Shown piece after piece: positions 5,871 to 13,015 of a stretch of 14,370 nt of DNA (the first letter of the stretch is position 1; every line of letters begins with the position of its first letter). Source of the DNA: JAYSFC01 sp041913505 (GTDB taxonomy: Bacteria > Pseudomonadota > Gammaproteobacteria > Burkholderiales > Burkholderiaceae_C). Under the pieces are notes generated by a model. It saw nothing but the letters and a program-made list of their open reading frames with translations, ran no database searches and had not been told where the DNA came from. The stretch spans positions 1 to 14,370 of the forward strand of contig JAYSFC010000100.1 in the NCBI GenBank assembly GCA_041913505.1. The letters run 5' to 3'. A program made the position numbers and the translations under genes.

Positions 5871-7124
5871 TCAGCGCGCATACACCAGTCCCGTGGCCAC
5901 GCTGCCGAACAGATCGCCTTCGACCTGCGGCGTGTCGGGAAAGGCCTCGCGCAGCGCGGCGCGCAATGGGCGCAGCGCCGATGAGCCGCCCGTGAGGTAG
6001 ACGGCATCGAGCCGCTGCGGCTCCAGCCCCGCGAGGCGCACGCCTTCGCGCGCGCAGTCCACCACACGCGCAAGCTGGGCCTGCAGATGCTGCGACAGCC
6101 CCTGCGGCGTGATGGCCGCCTCCAGCCCCGGCTCCAGCCAGTCGAGGCCGAGCCGCACTTCCGCACCCTGCTGCGACGCGGCGATCTTGCCTTGCTCCAC
6201 CGCGTCGGCCAGCCGGTGCCCCCAGCGCTCGCCCAGCACACGCACCAGCCGCGCATGCAGCGCGGGGTCGGAGTAGTCCTGGCGCAGGGCCTGGGCCTCG
6301 CGCAAACGCTGCGGCGCATAGAGCCACTGGATCAGGTGCCAGGTCGAGAGGTCGAAGAACACACGGCTCGGCACCTCGCGGCCACTAGGGCCGCGGTGGC
6401 GAAAGCCCAGCAGCGGCATCACCAGTTCCAGGTTGAGGCGATGGTCGAAGTCCGTGCCGCCAATGTGCACGCCGGTGGTGGCCAGCACGTCGGCCGTACG
6501 GTCCGGGCGCGCCGCCCGCTCGGGCCCGAGCCGCACGACGGTGAAGTCGGACGTGCCCCCGCCAATGTCGACCACGAGCACGCAGGCCTCGCGCGCAAGC
6601 CGCTGCTCATAGTCCAGCGCCGCCGCGATAGGCTCGAGCTGAAAGCTCACCTGCGCAAAGCCTGCGCTGTGCGCGGCCTGGCGCAGCGCCTCCTCGGCCT
6701 GGCGGTCGCGCGCCGCATCGTCGTCCACGAAGTGCACGGGCCGCCCCAGCACCACACGGCCCGGCAGGCCCCCGAGCGCCTGCTGCGCGGCACCCGCGAG
6801 GCGGCGCAGGAATATCGCGATGATTTCCTGGTAGCTCACCAAGCCGCCGTGCACCGCGGTTTTGTCCTGCAGCAACGCGCTGCCCAGCAGGCTCTTGAGC
6901 GAGCGCATGAGCCGCCCCTCCACACCACCAAGGTAATGCGCCACGGCATCGCGGCCATAGTGGGTGCGTTGCTCCTCGGCATTGAAGAACAAGGCCGTAG
7001 GCATGGCCATGCTCTCGCCCTCGAGCGGCACCAGCCACGCAGCCCCCATCCCCTGGCGCAGCGCAATCGCCGAGTTGGAAGTGCCGAAGTCGATGCCGAG
7101 GGTGGTGTCTGCCAGAGAAGCCAT
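5871..7124 (-). CDS. yegD: Short Hsp70-family ATPase, YegD-like
   Basis: A 417-aa actin-like ATPase of the Hsp70 superfamily. Phosphate-1 is GIDFGTSNS (10-18), phosphate-2 is VVDIGGGTSDFTVV (184-197), and the adenosine motif is YLTGGSSALRPL (366-377), followed by FGSVATGLVYAR at the very end. The connect-1 region is seen near FQLEPIAAALDYE (161-173). The protein stops right after the nucleotide-binding domain, so the beta-sandwich peptide-binding domain and lid of DnaK are absent. E. coli YegD, a putative chaperone of unclear function, has the same layout. No DnaJ or GrpE gene is adjacent. The ATG has no evident Shine-Dalgarno, and its 5' leader contains the tRNA-Phe terminator, so its own promoter should lie in 7125-7215 or expression depends on read-through. 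Soluble; no signal peptide. Confidence 0.88.
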   Translation of the reverse strand: MASLADTTLGIDFGTSNSAIALRQGMGAAWLVPLEGESMAMPTALFFNAEEQRTHYGRDAVAHYLGGVEGRLMRSLKSLLGSALLQDKTAVHGGLVSYQEIIAIFLRRLAGAAQQALGGLPGRVVLGRPVHFVDDDAARDRQAEEALRQAAHSAGFAQVSFQLEPIAAALDYEQRLAREACVLVVDIGGGTSDFTVVRLGPERAARPDRTADVLATTGVHIGGTDFDHRLNLELVMPLLGFRHRGPSGREVPSRVFFDLSTWHLIQWLYAPQRLREAQALRQDYSDPALHARLVRVLGERWGHRLADAVEQGKIAASQQGAEVRLGLDWLEPGLEAAITPQGLSQHLQAQLARVVDCAREGVRLAGLEPQRLDAVYLTGGSSALRPLRAALREAFPDTPQVEGDLFGSVATGLVYAR

Positions 7125-7176
7125 GGAATGCCGGGGGCCGCCGCGCGGCCGATGCAGCCTGCGCCGAGGGAAAGCG

Positions 7177-7211
7177 AAAAGCCCTTGAGTTCTTGCGAAA
7201 TCAAGGGCTTT
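7177..7211 (-). terminator. Rho-independent terminator of tRNA-Phe
   Basis: An 11-bp perfect stem (AAAGCCCTTGA at 7201-7211 read on the minus strand, TCAAGGGCTTT at 7178-7188) has a 12-nt loop and continues on the minus strand as TTTTCGCTTT. It begins five bases past the tRNA CCA end, and it lies in the leader of the downstream Hsp70-like gene. Confidence 0.85.
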
Positions 7212-7215
7212 GGAT

Positions 7216-7291
7216 TGGTGGCCTGGGGCGGAATCGAACCACCGACACGCGGATTTTCAATCCGCTGCTCTACCAACTGAGCTACCGGGCC
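7216..7291 (-). tRNA. tRNA-Phe (GAA anticodon)
   Basis: Read on the minus strand, 76 nt fold as a complete cloverleaf: acceptor GGCCCGG, D-arm GCTC/GAGC with AGTTGGTA loop, anticodon stem GCGGA/TCCGC around TTGAAAA (anticodon GAA), variable GTGTC, T-arm GGTGG/CCGCC with TTCGATT loop, discriminator A and encoded CCA. All stems pair except acceptor position 5 with 68, which is C against A (positions 7287 and 7224). The T-stem has one G-T pair. The gene has its own promoter just upstream and a terminator just downstream, so it is an independent unit between ntrX and the Hsp70-like gene. Confidence 0.97.
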
Positions 7292-7300
7292 AAGACTTAA

Positions 7301-7329
7301 ATTATAACCAGAAAAATCAGCACCGTAAA
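7301..7329 (-). promoter_or_regulatory. Sigma70 promoter of tRNA-Phe
   Basis: On the minus strand, TTTACG (7324-7329; 4 of 6 to TTGACA) and a perfect TATAAT (7301-7306) are separated by exactly 17 bp. The -10 box ends nine bases before the mature tRNA 5' end, so transcription should start only two or three bases ahead of it. The promoter begins 14 bp after the stop of the ntrX-like gene. Confidence 0.88.
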
Positions 7330-7343
7330 GAAAACGCGAAAAT

Positions 7344-8024
7344 TTATCCGCGCTTGCTGCGCCCCAGGTCCACGCCGAGTTGGCGCAGCTTGCGGTAGAG
7401 GTGGGTGCGCTCCAGACCGGTTTTCTCGGCCACGCGGGTCATGGAGCCGCCTTCGCGCGCGAGGTGGAACTCGAAATAAGCCTTCTCGAAGCCGTCGCGC
7501 GCCTCGCGCAACGGGCGGTCCAGGTCGAACCCCTGGTGCGAGTGCGGGCCCATGTCTCCCGACAAGGCCCCGTTGAGCACGGGGATCGGCGCCGCCGCAT
7601 TGTCGAACGCGGGCGCCAGGGGCTTGTGCACGGAGGCGGTGGCCGGAGCGGAGCTGGCCGTGCTGCGCGCCAGCCCCTGCTCCACGGCCTTGAGCAGCTT
7701 TTGCAGCGTAATGGGCTTCTCGAGGAACGAGAACGCGCCGATGCGCGTGGCCTCCACGGCGGTATCGATGGTGGCGTGGCCGCTCATCATGATGACGGGC
7801 ATGGTCAGCAGGCCCGTGGCCGCCCACTCCTTCAACAGGGTCACGCCATCGGTGTCGGGCATCCAGATGTCGAGCAGGACCAGGTCGTACACATTGCTTG
7901 CGCGCGAGTTGCGGGCCTGGGTCGCGTTCTCCGCGAGATCTACGCTGTGACCTTCGTCGTTGAGGATTTCGGACAACAGGTCCCGAATCCCGAGTTCGTC
8001 GTCGACCACCAGAATGTTTGCCAT
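7344..8024 (-). CDS. ntrX: NtrX-like response regulator lacking the AAA+ domain (receiver plus Fis-type HTH)
   Basis: A 226-aa two-component regulator. The receiver spans 1-120: acidic pocket D8-D9, phosphoacceptor D52 (LVLLDIWMPD), S81 and K103 (FLEKP). A Pro/Ala/Ser-rich linker occupies about 120-165. The C-terminus (about 167-220) is a Fis-type helix-turn-helix, FEKAYFEFHLAREGG then TRVAEKTGLERTHLYRKLRQLG, which matches the end of NtrX/NtrC proteins. The roughly 240-residue sigma54-interacting ATPase domain with GAFTGA and Walker motifs is absent, so it cannot activate sigma54 polymerase in the usual way and more likely acts as a repressor or sigma70 co-regulator (inference). The PrrA/RegA type has a similar layout but is shorter. 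It follows ntrY by 35 bp, so they form a cognate pair. The ribosome site is weak. Known NtrYX pairs respond to nitrogen, redox or envelope cues; the signal here is unknown. Confidence 0.85.
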   Translation of the reverse strand: MANILVVDDELGIRDLLSEILNDEGHSVDLAENATQARNSRASNVYDLVLLDIWMPDTDGVTLLKEWAATGLLTMPVIMMSGHATIDTAVEATRIGAFSFLEKPITLQKLLKAVEQGLARSTASSAPATASVHKPLAPAFDNAAAPIPVLNGALSGDMGPHSHQGFDLDRPLREARDGFEKAYFEFHLAREGGSMTRVAEKTGLERTHLYRKLRQLGVDLGRSKRG

Positions 8025-8059
8025 AAGAGTGAAGCGCCTTATCCTGCAGTGCGGTGTTG

Positions 8060-10342
8060 TTAAAGCGCCACCGCGCGTTCCGGGGCGAATGATAGCGATA
8101 CTTGGGCCCCCCGCACCATGCCGTTTTCCATACGGTTAGCAAGATCGATGCGCGCGCCGTGCTCATCCGCGATTTTTTTCACGACGGCAAGCCCGAGACC
8201 CGTGCCCCGGGGCTTGGTGGTGACGTAGGGTTCGAACGCGCGCTGCAGGATATGCGGCGGGAAGCCGCAACCACTGTCGCGCACGGTGAGCCGCACGCGG
8301 CGCGATGACTCGCTCCAGCGGGTGCTGATGCACACGGGCTCTGGCGTGGCCCCCGACTGCTGCACGGCCTGTTCGGTGGCGTCCTGGGCGTTTTGCAACA
8401 GATTGTGAACCACCTGCCGCAGCTGCTGCGCATCGCCCGCGATCGGAGGGCAATGCGGGTCGAGCTCCACATTGACCGGCACCGTGGCGTTCTCTGCGCC
8501 GTAAAGGTGCAGCACATCCGTGACCAGGGCGTTGAGGTCCAGCGGGTGCAGTTCGGCAGCCGGCAGCCGCGCATACTCGCGGAATTCGTTGACGAGGCGC
8601 TTCATTGCGTCGACCTGCTCGACGATGGTGCGCACCGACTTGGCAAGCACGGCCTGTTCCGCCTCGGGCAATTTGCCGGAGAGCTTCATCTGCAGCCGCT
8701 CGGCCGAGAGCTGGATGGGCGTGAGCGGGTTCTTGATCTCGTGCGCCACGCGCCGCGCAACCTCGCCCCAGGCCTGGGCACGCTGGGCAGAAACGATCTC
8801 GGTGATGTCGTCGATGACGAGCAGGCGCGAGGCGTCGGGCAGCTCGGCCCCGCGCACCACAAGGCTGGTGCCGTCGTGCGCATTGCCGTTCGGGGGGGCG
8901 TGCAGCACGAACGACTGCTGCCAGTGGTCCAGCCCGTGCAGCACGCCGCGGTCGCCCGCGAAGGCATCGAACTGCTCCTGCACGGCCGCGCCGAATGCGG
9001 CAAGGCCCGGCACCTCGGACAAAGGCCGCCCCTCGTAGGCCGCCATGGGCGCGCGCAGGATGCGCGTGGCGCCGGGGTTGGCGGAGTGGATCACGCCCTG
9101 GGTGTCAAGCACGATCACGCCGGCCGTGAGGTTGTCCAGGATAGTCTGCAGGTTGGCGCGTGCCGCGTCCACGTCGCCGATGCTGCGCTCGACGGCGGCG
9201 CGCGCGTCGGCCAGTTGCTGGGTCATGACGGCGAAGGAGCGCGTGAGGCCGCCGAGCTCGTCCTTGCCTTGCAGCACGGCCTTCGGCGAAAGATTGCCCG
9301 AGGCGACCTCGCGCACGCCCTCGGCCAGCACGAGCAGCGGGCGCGCGAGCTGGTTGCCCAGCAGCACGGCCAGCAACACGGCACCGAACACGGCCAGGAA
9401 CAGGCTAAGCGTGAGCGTGCCGATGTACATGCGCCGCAGTCCCCCGCGCGCCAAGGCACGCTCCTGGTATTCGCGGTTGGCCTCCTGCACGGCCACGGCG
9501 TTGGCCACAAGCGTGGAGGGCAGCGGCAGCGTGGCCTGCAGAAAGCGGGGCTCCAGCAGCAGCCCCACCGTGGGGCTGGTCACCTGAACCAGGGTTTTGA
9601 CGCGCGCATTCTGCACGGCGGCAGGATCGGTGATGTCGTCCAGCCCCTCGATCTGGAAGGCGGCGCGCTGCTGGCGTGCGGTCCGCAGTTGCCGCAGGCT
9701 GGGCCGCTCGGGGTTGAGCTCGAAGCGCGACTGGCCGACGCTCGCCACGGCCTGGCCCGAGGCGTTCCAGAGCACGAGATCGGTGGCGCCGAGCTGGTCA
9801 CGGATGCGCTCGAGCACCAAGCCCGCAGCCGCGTCGGGCACCTGCGCCAGCTGGACGCTGGCCGTGCGCGTGCGGTTGGCCATGTCGGTGGCGATGGTGT
9901 CGAGCGTAGACCGCGCAAGGCTCACGCCGGCCGAGAGCGCGCCCTCGACCTTGACGTCGAACCAGCTCTCGATCGAGCGCGACACGAACTGGTAGGACAC
10001 CACGTAGATCAACAACCCCGGCACCAGGCCCACCACGGCAAAGATGCCTGCGAGCTTGACGAGCAGCTTGCTGCCGAAGCGCCCCCGCTTGAGCCGCAAG
10101 CCCAGGCGCACCGCCACCCAGAGCAACACGACCGCCAGCAGGCCCGCCACGAGCATGTTGACGCCGAACAGCCAAGCGTAGTTACGCTCGTAGAGGGCGC
10201 GGTTGTTCGTGGCCAGCGTGAGCAAGAACATCAGCACCATGCCGATCGCGCACATGATGGCCACGCCCACGCCCAGCACCCAGCGCACGGCGCGGGAGGA
10301 GCGGAACGCGCTCAGCGAAGCCCGGTTGGTGCCGCCGCTCAT
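8060..10342 (-). CDS. ntrY: Membrane sensor histidine kinase NtrY
   Basis: A 760-aa inner-membrane kinase. Hydrophobic segments lie at about 21-45, 55-80, 93-117 and 304-329. A periplasmic sensing region spans about 118-300. After it come HAMP (about 330-385), PAS (about 393-520), the dimerisation domain with the H-box RRVAHEIKNPLTPIQLSAERL (phosphoacceptor H534), and an HATPase domain with N-box HNLLQNAQDA (646-655), G1 DSGCGF (689-694) and G2 GTGLGL (713-718). Three segments before the periplasmic domain, then HAMP-PAS, is the NtrY layout. All catalytic motifs are intact. It should phosphorylate D52 of the receiver protein encoded 35 bp downstream. Its ATG overlaps the DUF4390 stop as ATGA, with GGAGG about 10 nt upstream. 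Confidence 0.93.
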   Translation of the reverse strand: MSGGTNRASLSAFRSSRAVRWVLGVGVAIMCAIGMVLMFLLTLATNNRALYERNYAWLFGVNMLVAGLLAVVLLWVAVRLGLRLKRGRFGSKLLVKLAGIFAVVGLVPGLLIYVVSYQFVSRSIESWFDVKVEGALSAGVSLARSTLDTIATDMANRTRTASVQLAQVPDAAAGLVLERIRDQLGATDLVLWNASGQAVASVGQSRFELNPERPSLRQLRTARQQRAAFQIEGLDDITDPAAVQNARVKTLVQVTSPTVGLLLEPRFLQATLPLPSTLVANAVAVQEANREYQERALARGGLRRMYIGTLTLSLFLAVFGAVLLAVLLGNQLARPLLVLAEGVREVASGNLSPKAVLQGKDELGGLTRSFAVMTQQLADARAAVERSIGDVDAARANLQTILDNLTAGVIVLDTQGVIHSANPGATRILRAPMAAYEGRPLSEVPGLAAFGAAVQEQFDAFAGDRGVLHGLDHWQQSFVLHAPPNGNAHDGTSLVVRGAELPDASRLLVIDDITEIVSAQRAQAWGEVARRVAHEIKNPLTPIQLSAERLQMKLSGKLPEAEQAVLAKSVRTIVEQVDAMKRLVNEFREYARLPAAELHPLDLNALVTDVLHLYGAENATVPVNVELDPHCPPIAGDAQQLRQVVHNLLQNAQDATEQAVQQSGATPEPVCISTRWSESSRRVRLTVRDSGCGFPPHILQRAFEPYVTTKPRGTGLGLAVVKKIADEHGARIDLANRMENGMVRGAQVSLSFAPERAVAL

Positions 10343-11019
10343 GGCTGGGCCGCCTCCGGCGGCAGGCGCTGGGTGCGCGACACCAGCAGGTTCCAGCCCG
10401 AGCGGGGGCCCGCGGCGCTGATCTGGAAGGGGCGCGGCAGCTGCGACAGGTCCACGCGGAAACGCAGTTGCACCACGTAGCGCGCGTCATCGTCCACATC
10501 CGCCGCCTCGGCGATCTTCCAGCGCGCCAGGCGCTGCATGGCCGCAAGCGCCTCCTCGTAGTCCTCGAAGTTCTGCCCCAGCGCCATGCCCAGGCCCGCG
10601 TTGGTGAAAGGCGTGGATGAGGTGTTGAGGCGCCAGCGGCGCGTGAGGGGCTGGTAGGACAGGCGCAGGTAGCGCCAGGCATGGGCCACGGACTTGTCGG
10701 ACCAGTACCAGCGCTCGCGCAGCACCTCGGCCTCGGTGATGAAGTACATGGGAATGCCCTTGCGCAGCGCATCCTCCACAACGTCGGGTAACTCGAAACG
10801 CAGGCCCGCGCTCAACAGCAGCCCCTCGTCGGTGCGCTCGAGCTGCATCTGCACAACCTCGCCGGGCACCTGGGCGTGCGCGGGCGTGGCTGCGCCCGGC
10901 AGCAGCGCCAGCAGCCAAAGCCCCAGGCCCCACAGCAGGATCGGCAGCTGGCCCCAAGGCACACCGCGGCGGCGCTCAGGCGTCCGCTTTCTGCAAGAGG
11001 GCGTAGAAGAAACCGTCAT
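10339..11019 (-). CDS. DUF4390 domain-containing exported protein
   Basis: A 226-aa protein of unknown function. A basic n-region (CRKRTPERRR) is followed by a hydrophobic core (LPILLWGLGLWLLALLPG) and a likely signal-peptidase site after ATPAHA, so the mature part is probably periplasmic. The mature region is beta-rich, with VVQMQLERTDEGLLLSAGLRFELP, YFITEAEVLRERWYW, LRLSYQPLTRRWRLN and LGQNFEDYEEALAAM, which I recognise as DUF4390. In Betaproteobacteria it commonly sits between rsmB and ntrY, as here. Being exported and coupled to a kinase with a periplasmic sensor, it could modulate NtrY (inference only). I take the ATG at 11019; an in-frame GTG at 11025 would add two residues. Either way it overlaps the rsmB 3' end by 44-50 nt in another frame. 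Confidence 0.84.
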   Translation of the reverse strand: MTVSSTPSCRKRTPERRRGVPWGQLPILLWGLGLWLLALLPGAATPAHAQVPGEVVQMQLERTDEGLLLSAGLRFELPDVVEDALRKGIPMYFITEAEVLRERWYWSDKSVAHAWRYLRLSYQPLTRRWRLNTSSTPFTNAGLGMALGQNFEDYEEALAAMQRLARWKIAEAADVDDDARYVVQLRFRVDLSQLPRPFQISAAGPRSGWNLLVSRTQRLPPEAAQP

Positions 11020-12355
11020 GGTCACCCGCTGGATTGTCCGGGAGTGCGTCGGCCTCCGCCGATCTTCCGGGCATTAAATGCCCTGGCGAGGGCAGTAAAC
11101 GGGCACCGGTGTTGCGCGCAAGAAACGCTTGTACCTGCTCGTCCCCCTCGGCGCGGAACACGGAACAAGTGCAGTAGAGCAGCCGCCCACCGGGCCGCAG
11201 CAGCGGCCACAGGGTGTCGAGCAGGCGCGCCTGGATCGCGGCAAGCTGCGCGATGTCGCTCTCGCGCCGCAGCCAGCGCACGTCCGGGTGGCGGCGCACG
11301 ATGCCCGAGGCCGTGCAGGGCGCGTCGAGCAGGATGGCGTCGAACGGCTCGCCACCGCACTGCGGCCCCCACCAGTCTGCGGGGCGCGCCGCGTCGGCCG
11401 CCAGCACCCGCGCCTGCAGTCCCAGGCGCTGCAGCGTGTCGTGGATGCGCGCGCAGCGCTCGGGGTCCACGTCCAGCGCGGTCACGTCCAGCGCCGCACC
11501 GGGGCGTGCGCACTCGAGCAGATGGGCTGTCTTGCCGCCCGGCGCCGCACAGGCGTCAAGCACGCGCAGCGGCCGCCCGTGCGCGGGCCAGGCCAGGCCC
11601 TGTAGCAGCAGCGGTGCCGCGCGCTGCGCGGCCAGGTCCTGCACCGACACCCAGCCCTCGCTCCAGCCCGGCAGGGCCTGCACGGGCTGCGGCGCACGCA
11701 GTAGCAGCCCCGGGCCACCCGCGGGAGTTGCATCCAAATTCATAGCATTCAATGCCCGCAGGTATTCGACTGGCGTGCACTTTTGCTCATTAACCCGCAA
11801 CGCCATGGGTGCATGGGTGTTGTTGGCCTGGAGAATCTCGCGCCACTGCTGCGGATAGTCCCGCCGCAGGCGTTCGATCCACCATGTGGGGTGGTTCCAG
11901 CGTGCCTGCGGGTCGTCGTCGGTGGCGGCCACGAGGGCCTCGCGCTCCCGCAGGAACCGGCGCAGGCAGGCATTGATGAAAGGCGCCTGGCGCTGCGCCA
12001 CGCCGCGCTTGGCGGCCTCCACGGCCTGGTTCACGAGCGTGAAGGGCTCGTAGGCGGCGGTCTGCGGGTCCCAGGCCAGGGCCAGGGCCGTGCACAGCAG
12101 CGCATCGACGCGCGGCGGCGGGTTGCGGGGCGCAAGCTGGCGGCGCAACGCCTGCGCACGGCCCAGATTGCGCAGCACCTGGAACAGCAGCGCCTGGACA
12201 CCAGGGCGCAGCCCCGCTGGAACGGCCGCCAGCGCGGCCGTGCCCGACTGCCCCGCGCGCACGGCCTGCAGGGCCTCGGCCGTGGCCCCGAGCTGCTGCC
12301 ACAGCGCAATCGATGGGCCCGCTGCACGGGCTGGAGTGGATGCCTTCATAGTCAT
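10976..12355 (-). CDS. rsmB: 16S rRNA (cytosine967-C5)-methyltransferase RsmB
   Basis: A 459-aa SAM-dependent RNA methyltransferase that makes m5C967 in 16S rRNA. The N-terminal NusB-like helical domain (about 16-150) includes YEPFTLVNQAVEAAKRGV and APFINACLRRFLRE. The catalytic domain has VQDLAAQ (218-224), SAM motif I LDACAAPGGKT (256-266), motif IV LLDAPCTASGIVRRHPDV with C337, and motif VI YCTCSVF with the catalytic nucleophile C387. E. coli RsmB is 429 aa. The reading frame stays open upstream to 12856, but the start at 12355 is chosen because it overlaps the lemA-like stop as ATGA and gives a normal N-terminus; a second ATG lies at 12349. A short AT-rich patch at 11727-11760 falls in the linker before the catalytic domain. 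Second gene of the operon. Confidence 0.94.
   Translation of the reverse strand: MTMKASTPARAAGPSIALWQQLGATAEALQAVRAGQSGTAALAAVPAGLRPGVQALLFQVLRNLGRAQALRRQLAPRNPPPRVDALLCTALALAWDPQTAAYEPFTLVNQAVEAAKRGVAQRQAPFINACLRRFLREREALVAATDDDPQARWNHPTWWIERLRRDYPQQWREILQANNTHAPMALRVNEQKCTPVEYLRALNAMNLDATPAGGPGLLLRAPQPVQALPGWSEGWVSVQDLAAQRAAPLLLQGLAWPAHGRPLRVLDACAAPGGKTAHLLECARPGAALDVTALDVDPERCARIHDTLQRLGLQARVLAADAARPADWWGPQCGGEPFDAILLDAPCTASGIVRRHPDVRWLRRESDIAQLAAIQARLLDTLWPLLRPGGRLLYCTCSVFRAEGDEQVQAFLARNTGARLLPSPGHLMPGRSAEADALPDNPAGDHDGFFYALLQKADA
11727..11750. repeat. Degenerate 24-bp AT-rich repeat, copy B (inside rsmB)
   Basis: This stretch shares about two thirds of positions with 5845-5868 in gapless alignment, including an exact TAGCATTC end. 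In rsmB it is translated on the minus strand as part of ALNAMNLDATPAG, with codons (TTG, AAT, GCT, GCA, ACT) unlike the GC-ending codons around it. It may be a relic of the same repeat family, now part of the inter-domain linker. Confidence 0.42.
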
Positions 12356-12885
12356 AGCGGCCGCGCGGGCTTGAAGCCGAAAAGCCAGGCCAGCAGGCGC
12401 GGCGGAAACTGGTGGATGGCGTCGTTGTACTGCACGACGGCATCGTTGAGCTGGTGCACCGCGAGGCGGCTTTGCGCCTGGTGCTCCTCCCATTGCTGGC
12501 GCCAGGCAGCCACGGCGGCAGGGCCGTCCTCGTCCTCGCGCACGCGCAGCAGGGCCTGCCACGCGGCATCGAGTACGTCGCGGCCGGCCGCCAGTGCCGC
12601 CGCCGTATCGGGCTGCAGTGGCCGCGCGCGTGCCACGGCCAGCGAGGCACCGAACTGCGTGGCGGCCGCCTGCAGCGCTACCCGCGCCTCGGCCACGACG
12701 CCCTGCGCGCTCGCATGCGCTGCATCGCACTCGGCCAGCATGGCCATCAGGCGGACAAGGTGGGCATCCAGGCCGCCGAAGGCCTGGATCACGGCGGAGC
12801 GCAGCCGCACGAGGCGGTTGTAGGCCCCGACGGTCCAGAACAGCAGCAGGGCGCATACGGCCCAGAAAATCGGCGAAGACGGCAT
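12352..12885 (-). CDS. LemA-family membrane-anchored helical protein
   Basis: A 177-aa protein with one N-terminal membrane segment (about 5-21) followed by YNRLVRLR (22-29), the family signature right after the anchor. The rest is helical and Ala/Gln-rich, ending with NDAVVQYNDAIHQFPPRLLAWLFGFKP (147-173), the LemA C-terminal signature. LemA proteins form long helical bundles outside the cytoplasmic membrane, and their function is not settled. The middle is diverged, and the usual polar residues of the first helix (the DLIPNL segment) are replaced by LMAMLAEC. It is the first gene after the rpoC terminator. Its stop overlaps the rsmB start by four bases. No clear ribosome site precedes the ATG. 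In related genomes htpX often precedes rsmB; it is not here. Confidence 0.83.
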   Translation of the reverse strand: MPSSPIFWAVCALLLFWTVGAYNRLVRLRSAVIQAFGGLDAHLVRLMAMLAECDAAHASAQGVVAEARVALQAAATQFGASLAVARARPLQPDTAAALAAGRDVLDAAWQALLRVREDEDGPAAVAAWRQQWEEHQAQSRLAVHQLNDAVVQYNDAIHQFPPRLLAWLFGFKPARPL

Positions 12886-12950
12886 GCCAATACGCCGGCG
12901 CGGCTGACGACCCGCGAACCGGCCCAGAGAAAACGCAACGGACAGAATCG

Positions 12951-12994
12951 AAACAAAAACGCTCCCGGCCTGCCGAAGCGACAGGGCGGGAGCG
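12951..12994 (-). terminator. Rho-independent terminator after rpoC
   Basis: On the minus strand, CGCTCCCG (12987-12994) pairs with CGGGAGCG (12960-12967). An inner CCTG/CAGG stem closes around a CTTCGG-type loop, and TTTTTGTTT follows. It starts 21 nt after the rpoC stop and separates rpoC from the lemA-rsmB operon. Confidence 0.92.
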
Positions 12995-13015
12995 ATTCAG
13001 AGGATCACCTCGGGC

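Noticed and set aside
6087..7280. A 397-codon plus-strand frame antisense to the Hsp70-like gene and tRNA
   Set aside because: It runs through a tRNA gene and is a compositional shadow of the yegD codons.
7216..7291. tRNA-Phe as an attachment site for an integrated element
   Set aside because: No integrase gene, no repeated tRNA 3' end and only housekeeping genes on both sides.
8393..10480. A 695-codon open frame on the plus strand opposite ntrY
   Set aside because: It is an antisense shadow of a high-GC gene: His/Arg/Gly/Ala-rich composition with no domain, while the opposite strand encodes a complete histidine kinase with all motifs.
12356..12856. Upstream extension of the rsmB frame by 167 codons
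   Set aside because: The extension is Arg/Ala/Gly-rich and lies opposite in frame to the lemA-like gene, which carries both family signatures. The ATGA overlap at 12355 gives a normal RsmB N-terminus.
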